From positions 1 through 64,000 of the forward strand of contig NZ_JACEFC010000006.1 in NCBI RefSeq assembly GCF_014180715.1: a stretch of 64,000 nt of DNA, written 5' to 3'. The stretch comes from Nocardioides stalactiti (GTDB lineage Bacteria > Actinomycetota > Actinomycetes > Propionibacteriales > Nocardioidaceae). Below, piece by piece: positions 9,480-17,008 of this stretch. Each line of letters starts with the position of its first letter. Position 1 is the first letter of the stretch. The translations under genes were made by a program, and so were the position numbers. Under the pieces are notes generated by a model. It was given only the letters and a program-made list of their open reading frames with translations. It did no database searches and was not told the DNA's origin.

Positions 9480-10286
9480 TTGTCGCACGTCCGTCCTCGC
9501 CGCTGTCTCGCCGCTGCCGGCTCACTGGCCCTGGTCGCTCTGCTCGCCGTCGGGTGCGGCGACGACGGGGGAGACAGCGCAGCACAGGAGACCGAGACCG
9601 TCGTGGTCACCGCCGACGTCACCACTCCCGGGCCCACCGACGGGTCCGACAGCCCCGACGACTCCGGGCCCGCACTCACGCAGGAGCAGCTCGACGTCGT
9701 CGTCCTCACGCCCGAGAACCTGGGGGAGGGCTGGACCGGCGGTCCGGTCGAGTCCGACGTCGAGAGCGGTGCGCCGGGGTGCTTCGGCGAGATCGAGACC
9801 ATCAGTGACGGCCTCGACGCGATCGAGGTGGCCGAGCGGGACGTCGAGTACGACTTCGGCGACGACGGCGAGCCGTCGGTCCACAGCGGGGCGTCGTCCT
9901 ACAGCGACGGGAACGCCGTCGCCCAGGCGTTCGACGACCTGAGCGCCGCCCTCAGCGCCTGCACCTCGGTGACCGGGACCGACGGGGAGGGGTACACGTG
10001 GGACCTGACGGTCACGTCCGACGACACGGTCCTGAGCGACGCCACCGACGACCAGGTCAACGTGACGGCGGCCGGCACGGTCACCGACAGCGCGGGGACG
10101 TCGTACGACCTCACCCTGCACCAGACCTACGTGCGGATCGGCAAGAACGTCATCACGGTCGGCGTCAGCGGCGTCAGCGACCAGTCGGCGCTCCAGGCCG
10201 GCTACACCCAGATCGCCGTCGACCGCCTCGTCGCCGTGATCATCGACTCCGATCCCTCGGAGACGACCGGCCCGCAGCCTGCCTGA
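9480..10286 (+). CDS. Lipoprotein, unknown function
   Basis: The chosen start is the TTG at 9480, which has GGAGG seven bases upstream. This gives 268 residues with a signal peptide and lipobox LLAVGC at about 20-25. The mature protein begins with an acidic Ser/Thr/Asp-rich linker, followed by a ~190-residue domain resembling the PknH/LpqU-like sensor or 'sensor domain' lipoproteins of actinobacteria. These have paired Cys ('GAPGCFGEI' and 'ALSACTSV'), a middle 'SGASSYSDGNAVAQAFDDL' block and a C-terminal stretch on a repeated measure. The domain assignment is tentative. Membrane-anchored on the outside. Confidence 0.55.
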   Translation: MSHVRPRRCLAAAGSLALVALLAVGCGDDGGDSAAQETETVVVTADVTTPGPTDGSDSPDDSGPALTQEQLDVVVLTPENLGEGWTGGPVESDVESGAPGCFGEIETISDGLDAIEVAERDVEYDFGDDGEPSVHSGASSYSDGNAVAQAFDDLSAALSACTSVTGTDGEGYTWDLTVTSDDTVLSDATDDQVNVTAAGTVTDSAGTSYDLTLHQTYVRIGKNVITVGVSGVSDQSALQAGYTQIAVDRLVAVIIDSDPSETTGPQPA

Positions 10287-10300
10287 CGGGCGGGGGACCG

Positions 10301-11500
10301 CTATCCCTCGGGCGTCACGGCGAACAGCTGGCGAGCGCGGACGGCGAGGAGGAGCCGGGCACGCTGCGTCGGGTCGTCGACCGCGTCACCGAGGAGCTCG
10401 CGGAGCTGGCGGAGCCGGTAGCGGACGGTCTGGACGTGGATGTGCAGGTCCTTCGCCACGGCGGAGGGTTGGTCGGGACGGTTGAGCCAGGCCGCCAACG
10501 TCTCCAGGAGGACGGTCCGCCGCTCCTCCTCGAGCGCGTCGAGCGGCGCGAGGACGCTTCCTGCCATCCGGTTCGTGACGGCCTCCTGACCGGCGACCAG
10601 CAGGTCGAGCTCGTTGCCGTCCAGGGTGAGGACGGCTCCCTCCGGGTCGCCCCGCCGTTTGGCCAGCCGCATCAGGCTGCTCGCCACCTTCAGGCTCGCG
10701 CGGGCCTCGGCCAGGTCGACCACCGGCCCGAGGGCCACCCTCGGCCCCTCGGTGCGGCCGAGCGCGCGCAGGTGCTGGTCGACGTCGTCCGCGGGAACGA
10801 CGAACACGGTGTGACCCCGGCGGCTGCCCGACAGCACCGAGCTGTACCGAAGACTCTCCGGGCGTCCGTCCAACGGCGCCTCGACAACACCGACGGCGAC
10901 CCGCGCGGGCGGCGTCCACTGGGCGGCTCGTGAGGACGCGACCAGCATCGCCGGGTCGGGCGGGGGATCGCCCAGCAGGATCTCCAGCAGCCGGTCCCGC
11001 ATGGCCTGGAGCCCGCTCGCGGACTCGGTGTTGGCGTCGACGAAGCCACCCACCGTCGACGCGATCACGTCGGTGATGAAGCTCAGCAGGGCCTCGCTCA
11101 CGGTGGAGACCACCGCGACCGGCAGGCTCTCCACCGGGATGGCCGCGAGCATCGTGCGCCAGAACCCCATCCCGGCCAGCTCGTAGTAGCCGACGAGCTC
11201 CTCGACGGAGCCCCCCAGCTGCTGGTGGAGACGGCCCTGCTCGCGGAACACGCTGCGGTTCGTCTCGCCGTCGGGGTTCCCCAGCTCCCGGAAGAGCTCG
11301 GTGAGCACGGCCAGGGCGATCGAGCGCATCCGCGCGAGGTCCCGCGGGCTGGGGTCGATGATCCGTTCGGACGCCGCCTGCCGCGAGACCTCGACGGCGA
11401 TGTCGTCGACGATCGCGTCCATGTCGTCGGGCGACATGACGACGAGCTCCAGCAGGCTCGGGTCGAGGTGGCGCCACGGCTGCGGCCGTTGACGAGGCAT
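10301..11500 (-). CDS. PucR-family helix-turn-helix transcriptional regulator
   Basis: This is a 399-residue regulator. The N-terminal ~170 residues are helical and match the RsbRD/'CdaR GGDEF-like plus N-terminal' architecture of actinobacterial PucR proteins. The C-terminal ~55 residues are the PucR DNA-binding domain ('AAWLNRPDQPSAVAKDLHIH' followed by 'VQTVRYRLRQLRELLGD'). It probably responds to an unknown small molecule. It is convergent with the lipoprotein gene and its promoter region faces the dif-like site at 11574. No target operon can be assigned. Confidence 0.75.
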   Translation of the reverse strand: MPRQRPQPWRHLDPSLLELVVMSPDDMDAIVDDIAVEVSRQAASERIIDPSPRDLARMRSIALAVLTELFRELGNPDGETNRSVFREQGRLHQQLGGSVEELVGYYELAGMGFWRTMLAAIPVESLPVAVVSTVSEALLSFITDVIASTVGGFVDANTESASGLQAMRDRLLEILLGDPPPDPAMLVASSRAAQWTPPARVAVGVVEAPLDGRPESLRYSSVLSGSRRGHTVFVVPADDVDQHLRALGRTEGPRVALGPVVDLAEARASLKVASSLMRLAKRRGDPEGAVLTLDGNELDLLVAGQEAVTNRMAGSVLAPLDALEEERRTVLLETLAAWLNRPDQPSAVAKDLHIHVQTVRYRLRQLRELLGDAVDDPTQRARLLLAVRARQLFAVTPEG

Positions 11501-11573
11501 GACCGCAGACTAGGGACCAGCCCTGCCTGCTGCACGGGATTTGCACAACGATCGACGGCGGGGGATCCGTACT

Positions 11574-11601
11574 AACTGACATAATGTAACTTATCGGCGT
11601 A
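11574..11601 (-). other. dif: dif-like XerC/XerD recombination site
   Basis: Read on the plus strand the 28 bases are an 11-base arm AACTGACATAA, a six-base spacer TGTAAC, and an 11-base arm TTATCGGCGTA. The two arms show the conserved inner ATAA and TTAT that flank the spacer of bacterial dif sites, and the first arm resembles the XerD half of E. coli and Bacillus subtilis dif. On the minus strand the order is XerC arm, spacer, XerD arm. It lies in a non-coding stretch. It may be the chromosome dimer-resolution site or a Xer-used integration scar. Confidence 0.55.
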
Positions 11602-11637
11602 CTGAGAACAGGTCCGGATACATGGTTGGATGACGCC

Positions 11638-11865
11638 GTGCCCTACACCGTCCTGACCGCACTGGATGTCGAGAAGGCCGGCGCCGTCATCCTGGGGAAC
11701 GACAAGGCTTCCCGTGCTGACTGCTTCCAGGCCGCACTGAACAAGTGGGAGAAGCAGGGACTGACGTTGCAGCACGTCGTCCCTGAGCACGAGCGACCGA
11801 TGCGACCGCACGGGCAGTATCCGCCGCTGCTCGTCTTCTACAGCGACCTGCCGTTCGCGCAGTGA
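11638..11865 (+). CDS. Small hypothetical protein
   Basis: A short frame gives 75 residues from a GTG start at 11638, or 79 from an ATG four codons earlier. The protein is soluble with no signal or recognised motif; it contains 'KWEKQGLTLQHVVPEHERP', which looks like a folded basic/acidic helix and strand. It fills most of the 300 bases between the dif-like site and a second XerD-type half-site, and its base composition is milder than that of its neighbours. It may be cargo of a very small Xer-integrated element, or simply a small orphan. Confidence 0.35.
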   Translation: MPYTVLTALDVEKAGAVILGNDKASRADCFQAALNKWEKQGLTLQHVVPEHERPMRPHGQYPPLLVFYSDLPFAQ

Positions 11866-11873
11866 CTTCGTCG

Positions 11874-11884
11874 ACCTGACATAA
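11874..11884 (+). repeat. Second XerD-type half-site
   Basis: The 11 bases ACCTGACATAA repeat the XerD-type arm found at 11574-11584 (two differences) in the same orientation and exactly 300 bases downstream. No matching XerC arm follows it, so it is a half-site. The spacing with the full site is what a small integrated element, or a decayed duplicate of dif, would leave. Confidence 0.4.
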
Positions 11885-11924
11885 CGTTCAGACCTCCCCG
11901 TGCGGGGACCGTACGGTGGGCGCC

Positions 11925-12590
11925 ATGTTCCTCGAGAACCTGGTCTTCGACGCGACCGACCCGCAGCGACTCGGGCGGTTCTGGGAGGGCGTCGTCGCCG
12001 GCGAGACGCTCACCGACGACGACGGCATCTACGAGACGCGTCTGCGTGTCGATGGCGGCCCGGAGATCGATCTGTGTTTCCAGCAGGTCGCTGAGAATCG
12101 CTCTGACAGAACTCGGATCCACCTGGCGGTCCTCGGTGACCTCGGCGACACCGTCCAGCGGCTCGCCGACCCCGAGGGCAACCCGTACGGCGTCGCGGAC
12201 GTGCGGTCGTCGTACGTCGGAACCGGGCCGATCGCTGCGGTCCGGTGGCACAGCGCCGACCCGGACCGCGACGCCGCGTTCTGGTCGTGGCTGACGGGCT
12301 GGGTCGACGCCCCGGACGTCACGCCGAGGTCGCTGCGCCACCCGTCACTGCGCGGTCCGCTGCTCGAGCTGGTCCCGGAGCAGGCCGCCAAGGGCCCGGA
12401 CAAGAACTGGTTGCACCTCGACGTCCGCCTCGAGCCCCTCGACGACACGGCGGACGAGGTCGAGGCTGCGATCGTGGCCCGCGGCGGGACCCGACTGATG
12501 ACCGACTGGGGAGATCTCCCCTGGCGTTCCTACCTGGATCCGTCGGGCAACGAGTTCTGCGTCCTGCCGCCGTACCCGGCGACGACCTGA
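11925..12590 (+). CDS. VOC-fold (glyoxalase/bleomycin-resistance-like) protein
   Basis: A 221-residue protein made of two VOC modules, beginning 'MFLENLVFDATDPQRLGRFW'. A second module begins near 'IAAVRWHSADPDRDAAFWSWLTGW', and the C-terminus is 'DPSGNEFCVLPP', the usual end of the last VOC strand. These domains bind metal and small ligands in dioxygenases, glyoxalases and resistance proteins; substrate not predictable. Start at the second in-frame Met is preferred because it begins the first strand. It lies 41 bases after the second XerD half-site. Confidence 0.7.
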   Translation: MFLENLVFDATDPQRLGRFWEGVVAGETLTDDDGIYETRLRVDGGPEIDLCFQQVAENRSDRTRIHLAVLGDLGDTVQRLADPEGNPYGVADVRSSYVGTGPIAAVRWHSADPDRDAAFWSWLTGWVDAPDVTPRSLRHPSLRGPLLELVPEQAAKGPDKNWLHLDVRLEPLDDTADEVEAAIVARGGTRLMTDWGDLPWRSYLDPSGNEFCVLPPYPATT

Positions 12591-12602
12591 GGGATCGGAC
12601 CC

Positions 12603-13526
12603 TCAGACCTCACTGGGAGCGGCAGGGGCATGCTCCCCCGTGACCGGCTGTCCGGCTCCGGCCGCCTTCTCGGCCTTCTCGGCCTGCCAGGCGCGCCAGG
12701 CGAAGACGGACGGGACGACGATGGCCACCGCGAACAGGCTCCAGTCGGCCCACAGCGGGATGCCGCCGAGCGCCTTGATGATCGTGATGCCGTTGACGAG
12801 GATCACCAGACCGCCGACGAGCGTGCCCATCGGGCGGTGCGGGAGGCGACCGGCCAGACGGGCGGCGATCGGCGCCATGATGACGCCGCCGATGACCAGG
12901 CCGAGGACCGGCAGCCACGGGATGCCGTGCTGGGCCGCACCGGTGAGGAATCCGGTGGAGACGGAGACCGCGACGACGAACTCCGCCGCGTTGGTGGTGC
13001 CGACGACCTTGCGCGGCTCGTGCTCGGTGATCGTCATGAGGCTGGGCGTGACGACCGGGCCCCAGCCACCGCCGCCGGTGGCGTCGACGAACCCGCCGAG
13101 CAGGCCGATCGGCGAGAGCCAGCGGGCGCTGCTGCCGTTCTTGGGCGTCGGGATGAGGCGCTTGCCGAACGCGAAACGGGTGAAGATCAGGGCGCCGAAG
13201 AAGAGGAGCAGCCCGGCCATCCAGCCCTTGGCCGACTCCAGGCTGATGTTGGTCAGGACAACCGCGCCGAGGAAGCCGCCGATGGCTCCGGGCACGGCGA
13301 CGCGCAGCAGGATCTTGTTGTCGACGTTGCCCTCACGCCAGTGCGACAGACCGCTGATGAGCGTCGTCGGCAGCTTGGCGGCGTGCGTGGCGGCGCTGGC
13401 GGTGACCGGTGCGACGCCCATGTAGAGCAGCACGGTGGCCGACGTGACGCCGAACCCCATGCCGAGGGTGCCGTCGATGAACTGGGCGAGGCCTCCGGCG
13501 AGCGCGAAGGCGGCGAGGATCCACAT
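12603..13526 (-). CDS. TauE/SafE family anion exporter
   Basis: This is a 307-residue membrane protein with about eight hydrophobic segments. It starts 'MWILAAFALAGGLAQFIDGTLGMGFG', the N-terminal TauE/SafE signature, with a second half-repeat near 'SPIGLLGGFVDATGGGGWGP'. Family members move sulfite, sulfoacetate or other organosulfur anions out of or across the inner membrane. The C-terminal 30 residues are a hydrophilic Ala/Glu/Lys-rich tail. Its leader has two short palindromes (13540-13552 and 13556-13566) that look like an operator, so expression is probably regulated. Confidence 0.85.
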   Translation of the reverse strand: MWILAAFALAGGLAQFIDGTLGMGFGVTSATVLLYMGVAPVTASAATHAAKLPTTLISGLSHWREGNVDNKILLRVAVPGAIGGFLGAVVLTNISLESAKGWMAGLLLFFGALIFTRFAFGKRLIPTPKNGSSARWLSPIGLLGGFVDATGGGGWGPVVTPSLMTITEHEPRKVVGTTNAAEFVVAVSVSTGFLTGAAQHGIPWLPVLGLVIGGVIMAPIAARLAGRLPHRPMGTLVGGLVILVNGITIIKALGGIPLWADWSLFAVAIVVPSVFAWRAWQAEKAEKAAGAGQPVTGEHAPAAPSEV

Positions 13527-13539
13527 GACAGGCGTTCCC

Positions 13540-13552
13540 TTTAACGGTTAAA
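13540..13552. promoter_or_regulatory. Palindrome in exporter leader (possible operator)
   Basis: The sequence TTTAACGGTTAAA is a perfect palindrome around one central base pair. It lies 14 bases upstream of the TauE/SafE start codon, between an AT-rich promoter-like region and a plausible ribosome-binding site (AGGGAA on the minus strand). In a genome this GC-rich an A/T palindrome this close to a start suggests a repressor site. Confidence 0.4.
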
Positions 13553-13555
13553 CAA

Positions 13556-13566
13556 ACAAACTTTGT
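13556..13566. promoter_or_regulatory. Second palindrome in exporter leader
   Basis: ACAAACTTTGT has perfect five-base arms around one central base. It is three bases from the first palindrome, so the two could be bound by one dimer of dimers. The surrounding ~80 bases (13540-13612) are unusually AT-rich and probably hold the exporter promoter. Confidence 0.35.
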
Positions 13567-13611
13567 ATGTTGACAGATCCAATCTACTTTAGGGATTGAC
13601 AAATGAACAAA

Positions 13612-13648
13612 CGACACACCGGGCTGGTCTAGCCAGCCCGGTGTGTCG
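13612..13648 (-). terminator. Rho-independent terminator
   Basis: A perfect 16-base stem (13612-13627 with 13633-13648) and a five-base loop. On the minus strand it is followed by a T-rich stretch (GTTTGTTCATTT). It sits 33 bases after the stop of the 148-residue gene and before the exporter promoter, so it ends that transcript and insulates the exporter. Confidence 0.8.
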
Positions 13649-13680
13649 CACAGGGGACGAGGAGGCGGGCAGCCGCCTCG

Positions 13681-14127
13681 TCAGGCGATCGTCGCGTGCT
13701 TCTGGAGGGCCTTCCCGAGCCGCGGCAGCGCCGCCTGGACGTGGGTGTCGGCCTTGCCGCGCAGGGCGCGGTAGGCCTTCTTGATCGGCTCGCGCCCGCT
13801 CCCCTCGACCTTGGCGTCGGTCACGCCCAGCAGTGCGGTGGCGACTTCCGGCCCCCGAGCGTCGAGGGCCGCCCCGAAGTCCCCGCCACCGGCCGCCGCG
13901 AAGTCGATCCAGAAGGGGTCGAGCGCAGCGGCGAACTCGGGCAGCAGCCGCCGTACGACGCGCTCGACGAGGTCGGGGACGATCTTGGTCGCGGCTCCGT
14001 AACCCGCTTTGATCGCGGTGCCGGAGAAGCCCTTCTTGGCCTTGACCTCGTCCTTGACGACGGCGACGAGGTCGGCCACGACGGCGGGACGGGTCTTCTT
14101 CGCGAGGAGCTGTTGAGACAGGGTCAT
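13681..14127 (-). CDS. Conserved hypothetical helical protein
   Basis: The 148-residue basic protein begins 'MTLSQQLLAKKTRPAVVADLVAVVKDEV', a pattern I associate with an uncharacterised actinobacterial family in which the N-terminus is an amphipathic helix and most of the rest is Ala/Lys-rich helix. No signal peptide, membrane segment or catalytic motif is visible. It is transcribed alone, with a strong terminator 33 bases after its stop. No function is proposed. Confidence 0.6.
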   Translation of the reverse strand: MTLSQQLLAKKTRPAVVADLVAVVKDEVKAKKGFSGTAIKAGYGAATKIVPDLVERVVRRLLPEFAAALDPFWIDFAAAGGGDFGAALDARGPEVATALLGVTDAKVEGSGREPIKKAYRALRGKADTHVQAALPRLGKALQKHATIA

Positions 14128-14146
14128 GGCGACGAACCTAACCAGG

Positions 14147-14608
14147 TCAGTCGAGGCAGAACTCGTTGCCCTCCGGGTCCGCCATCACGATGTGACCGCT
14201 GCCCATCGGCAGCGCCGGCTCGAACCGTTCGAGCCGGGACGCGCCCAGCGCGACCAGTCGCTCGCACTCCGCCTCGAGCGCCACCATCCGCTCCTCCCCC
14301 TCCAGCCCGGGCGCGGCCCGGACGTCGAGGTGGACCCGGTTCTTGGCGACCTTGCCCTCCGGCACCTGCTGGAAGAAGACGCGCGGGCCGATGCCGTCGG
14401 GGTCCTCGATCGCCGACGCCGTGTTGCGTCGCTCCTCGGGGACACCCGCCTGCTCGAGGAAGTCGTCCCAGGCGGCGAGCGGGTCGGCTCCAGGCTCCAG
14501 GGTGACTCCGGGCGGCGTCGGGTGGACGTAGCCGAGGACGTCGCGCCAGAACGACGAGAGCCCCCGAGGATCGTGCGCGTCGAAGGTGAACTGCACTGTT
14601 CGGCTCAT
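14147..14608 (-). CDS. VOC family protein (glyoxalase-like)
   Basis: About 153 residues from the Met of 'MSRTVQFTFDAHDPRGLSSFW', the typical first strand and helix of a VOC domain. The last strand is 'HIVMADPEGNEFCLD' with the expected Glu ligand. The frame has an earlier Met (14638), but that would overlap the uvrA-like gene and adds only a non-homologous decamer. Small-molecule binding or metal-dependent chemistry is likely; substrate unknown. It is downstream of the UvrA-like gene with a 17-base gap. Confidence 0.7.
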   Translation of the reverse strand: MSRTVQFTFDAHDPRGLSSFWRDVLGYVHPTPPGVTLEPGADPLAAWDDFLEQAGVPEERRNTASAIEDPDGIGPRVFFQQVPEGKVAKNRVHLDVRAAPGLEGEERMVALEAECERLVALGASRLERFEPALPMGSGHIVMADPEGNEFCLD

Positions 14609-14624
14609 GCCACCCAGCATGCCG

Positions 14625-16982
14625 TCACCCGCCGACATACTCCGCGAGGTGCTCCCCCGTCAGCGTCGAGCGCTGCGCGACGAGGTCGGCCGGCGTGCCC
14701 TCGAAGACGATCCTGCCGCCGTCGTGCCCGGCTCCCGGGCCCAGGTCGATGATCCAGTCGGCGTGGGCCATGACCGCCTGGTGGTGCTCGATCACGATCA
14801 CCGACTTGCCGGCGTCGACGAGCCGGTCGAGCAGCGCCAGCAGGTTGTCGACGTCGGCGAGGTGGAGGCCGCTCGTCGGCTCGTCCAGGACGTAGGTGCC
14901 ACCCTTCTCCGAGAGGTGCATGGCGAGCTTGAGGCGCTGCCGCTCTCCCCCGGACAGGGTGTTGAGCGGCTGACCCAGCTTGACATAACCGAGGCCGACG
15001 TCCTCCATCCGTCCGAGGATCGCTGACGCTGCCGGCGTCTTCGCCTCGCCGTCGGCGAAGAACGCGTGCGCCTCGGCGACCGGGAGGTCGAGCACCTCGG
15101 CGATGTTGAGCCCGCCGAACCGCAGCTCGAGCACGTCGGCCTGGAAGCGCTTGCCGCCGCAGTCCTCGCACAGGGTCGCGACGGTCTCCATGAAGCTGAG
15201 CTCGGTGTAGATCATCCCGTTCCCGTTGCAGGACTCGCAGGCGCCCTCGGAGTTGGACGAGAACAGCGCCGGCTTGACCCCGTTGGCCTTGGCGAACGCC
15301 TTGCGGATCGGCTCGAGCAGCCCCGTGTAGGTCGCCGGGTTGCTCCGGCGCGACCCCTTGATCGCGCTCTGGTCCACCACCACGACCTCGGCCGACGGCG
15401 CCATCGCGCCGTGGATGAGCGAGCTCTTGCCCGACCCGGCCACGCCGGTCACCACGCACAGGACGCCGAGCGGGACGTCGACGTCGACGTCGCGGAGGTT
15501 GTGGGTGCTGGCACCGCGGATCTCGACGACCCCGGTCCGCTCCCGCACCGACTCCTTGAGGCGCGCTCGGTGGTCGAGGTGGTCGCCGGTCAGGGTGCCA
15601 CTCTTGCGGAGGCCATCGACCGTGCCCTCGAAGCAGACCGCGCCACCCGCCGTACCGGCGCCGGGACCGAGGTCGACGACGTGGTCTGCGACGGCGATCG
15701 TCTCGGGCTTGTGCTCCACCACGAGGACCGTGTTGCCCTTGTCGCGCAGGTCGCCGAGCAGCTTGTTCATCCGCTCGATGTCGTGCGGGTGGAGGCCCAC
15801 GGTCGGCTCGTCGAAGACGTACGTCACGTCGGTGAGCGCCGAGCCGAGGTGCCGGATCATCTTGGTCCGCTGTGCCTCACCGCCCGACAGGGTGCCGGAC
15901 GGGCGGTTGAGCGAGAGGTACCCGAGCCCGATCTCGACGAACGAGTCGAACAGGTGCAGCAGGTTGGCGATGAGCGGCGCGACCCCGGGGTCGTCGATAC
16001 CGCGCAGCCACTCCGCCGCGTCGGTGATCTGCATCGCGCAGACCTCGCCGATGTGCTTGCCCCTGATGGTCGAGGACCGGGCCGACTCGTTGAGACGGGT
16101 CCCGGCGCACGCGGCACACGACTGGAAGACCGCCGCCCGCTCGACGAAGGCCTTGATGTGTGGCTGCAGCGAGTCGACGTCCTTGCTGAACATCGACTTC
16201 CGGATCTTGGGGATCAGGCCCTCGTAGGTGATGTTGATCTTCTCGACCTTCACCTTGCGCTGATCGGCGTAGAGGAGCTCCTCGCGCTGGGCAGCGGTGA
16301 ACTTCGCGATCGGCACGTCCGGCGGCACGACCTCCTTGTACGGCGCGACCATCCACCCGTCCGCGGTGTAGCCCGGGACGAGGATCGCTCCCTCCTCGAG
16401 CGTCTTGCTCTCGTCGATGATCGCGGCCAGGTCGAGGTCGGAGACGGTGCCCCGGCCCTCGCACTCGGCACACATGCCGCCGAGGTAGATCGCCTGCCGG
16501 ACGACGTTCTTCTCGACCTTGCCGCCGGCCTTCTCGGTCTGCATCACGCCGCTGGCCTTGCGGGTCGGCACGTTGAAGGAGAACGCTGTCGGCGGGCCGA
16601 TGAAGGGCGTGCCGAGCCGGGAGAACAGCACGCGCAGCATCGCGTTGGCGTCGGTCACGGTGCCGACCGTCGAGCGCGCGTTGGCGCCCATCCGCTCCTG
16701 GTCGACGACGATCGCGGGCGTGATGCCCTCGAGGGCGTCGTAGTCGGCGCGGTTGAGCGTGGGCATGAACCCCTGGACGAACGTCGAGTAGGTCTCGTTG
16801 ATGAGGCGCTGGGACTCGGCGGCGATCGTGGAGAAGACGAGCGAGCTCTTGCCGGACCCGGACACGCCGGTGAAGACGGTCAGGCGACGCTTCGGGAGCT
16901 CGATGGAGACGTCCTTGAGGTTGTTCTCGCGGGCGCCCTGGACGCGGATCAGGTCGTGGCTGTCGGCTGCGGGGGTGGCCAT
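14625..16982 (-). CDS. UvrA-like ABC ATPase (excinuclease subunit A paralogue)
   Basis: The 785-residue protein has two ABC ATPase halves. The first contains 'GVSGSGKSSLVF' and 'LSGGEAQRTKM', the second 'GVAGSGKSSLIHG' and 'LSGGERQRLKL'. Zinc-binding clusters include 'CAECEGRG' and 'CESCNGNG...CEDCGG'. It is about 150 residues shorter than housekeeping UvrA (~950), as in the UvrA2/drug-resistance type found in Streptomyces and Deinococcus, so it probably protects DNA from an intercalating or bulky agent rather than performing general repair. No UvrB or UvrC is adjacent. Confidence 0.85.
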   Translation of the reverse strand: MATPAADSHDLIRVQGARENNLKDVSIELPKRRLTVFTGVSGSGKSSLVFSTIAAESQRLINETYSTFVQGFMPTLNRADYDALEGITPAIVVDQERMGANARSTVGTVTDANAMLRVLFSRLGTPFIGPPTAFSFNVPTRKASGVMQTEKAGGKVEKNVVRQAIYLGGMCAECEGRGTVSDLDLAAIIDESKTLEEGAILVPGYTADGWMVAPYKEVVPPDVPIAKFTAAQREELLYADQRKVKVEKINITYEGLIPKIRKSMFSKDVDSLQPHIKAFVERAAVFQSCAACAGTRLNESARSSTIRGKHIGEVCAMQITDAAEWLRGIDDPGVAPLIANLLHLFDSFVEIGLGYLSLNRPSGTLSGGEAQRTKMIRHLGSALTDVTYVFDEPTVGLHPHDIERMNKLLGDLRDKGNTVLVVEHKPETIAVADHVVDLGPGAGTAGGAVCFEGTVDGLRKSGTLTGDHLDHRARLKESVRERTGVVEIRGASTHNLRDVDVDVPLGVLCVVTGVAGSGKSSLIHGAMAPSAEVVVVDQSAIKGSRRSNPATYTGLLEPIRKAFAKANGVKPALFSSNSEGACESCNGNGMIYTELSFMETVATLCEDCGGKRFQADVLELRFGGLNIAEVLDLPVAEAHAFFADGEAKTPAASAILGRMEDVGLGYVKLGQPLNTLSGGERQRLKLAMHLSEKGGTYVLDEPTSGLHLADVDNLLALLDRLVDAGKSVIVIEHHQAVMAHADWIIDLGPGAGHDGGRIVFEGTPADLVAQRSTLTGEHLAEYVGG

Positions 16983-17008
16983 GGGGGAATTCCTACCGGA
17001 TGCCGCCG

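Noticed and set aside
11576-11600. Simple promoter instead of a dif-like site
   Set aside because: TGACAT could be a -35 box. But the two 11-base arms, the ATAA/TTAT ends and the six-base spacer match a dif site better, and no good -10 at proper distance leads to a gene with an SD.
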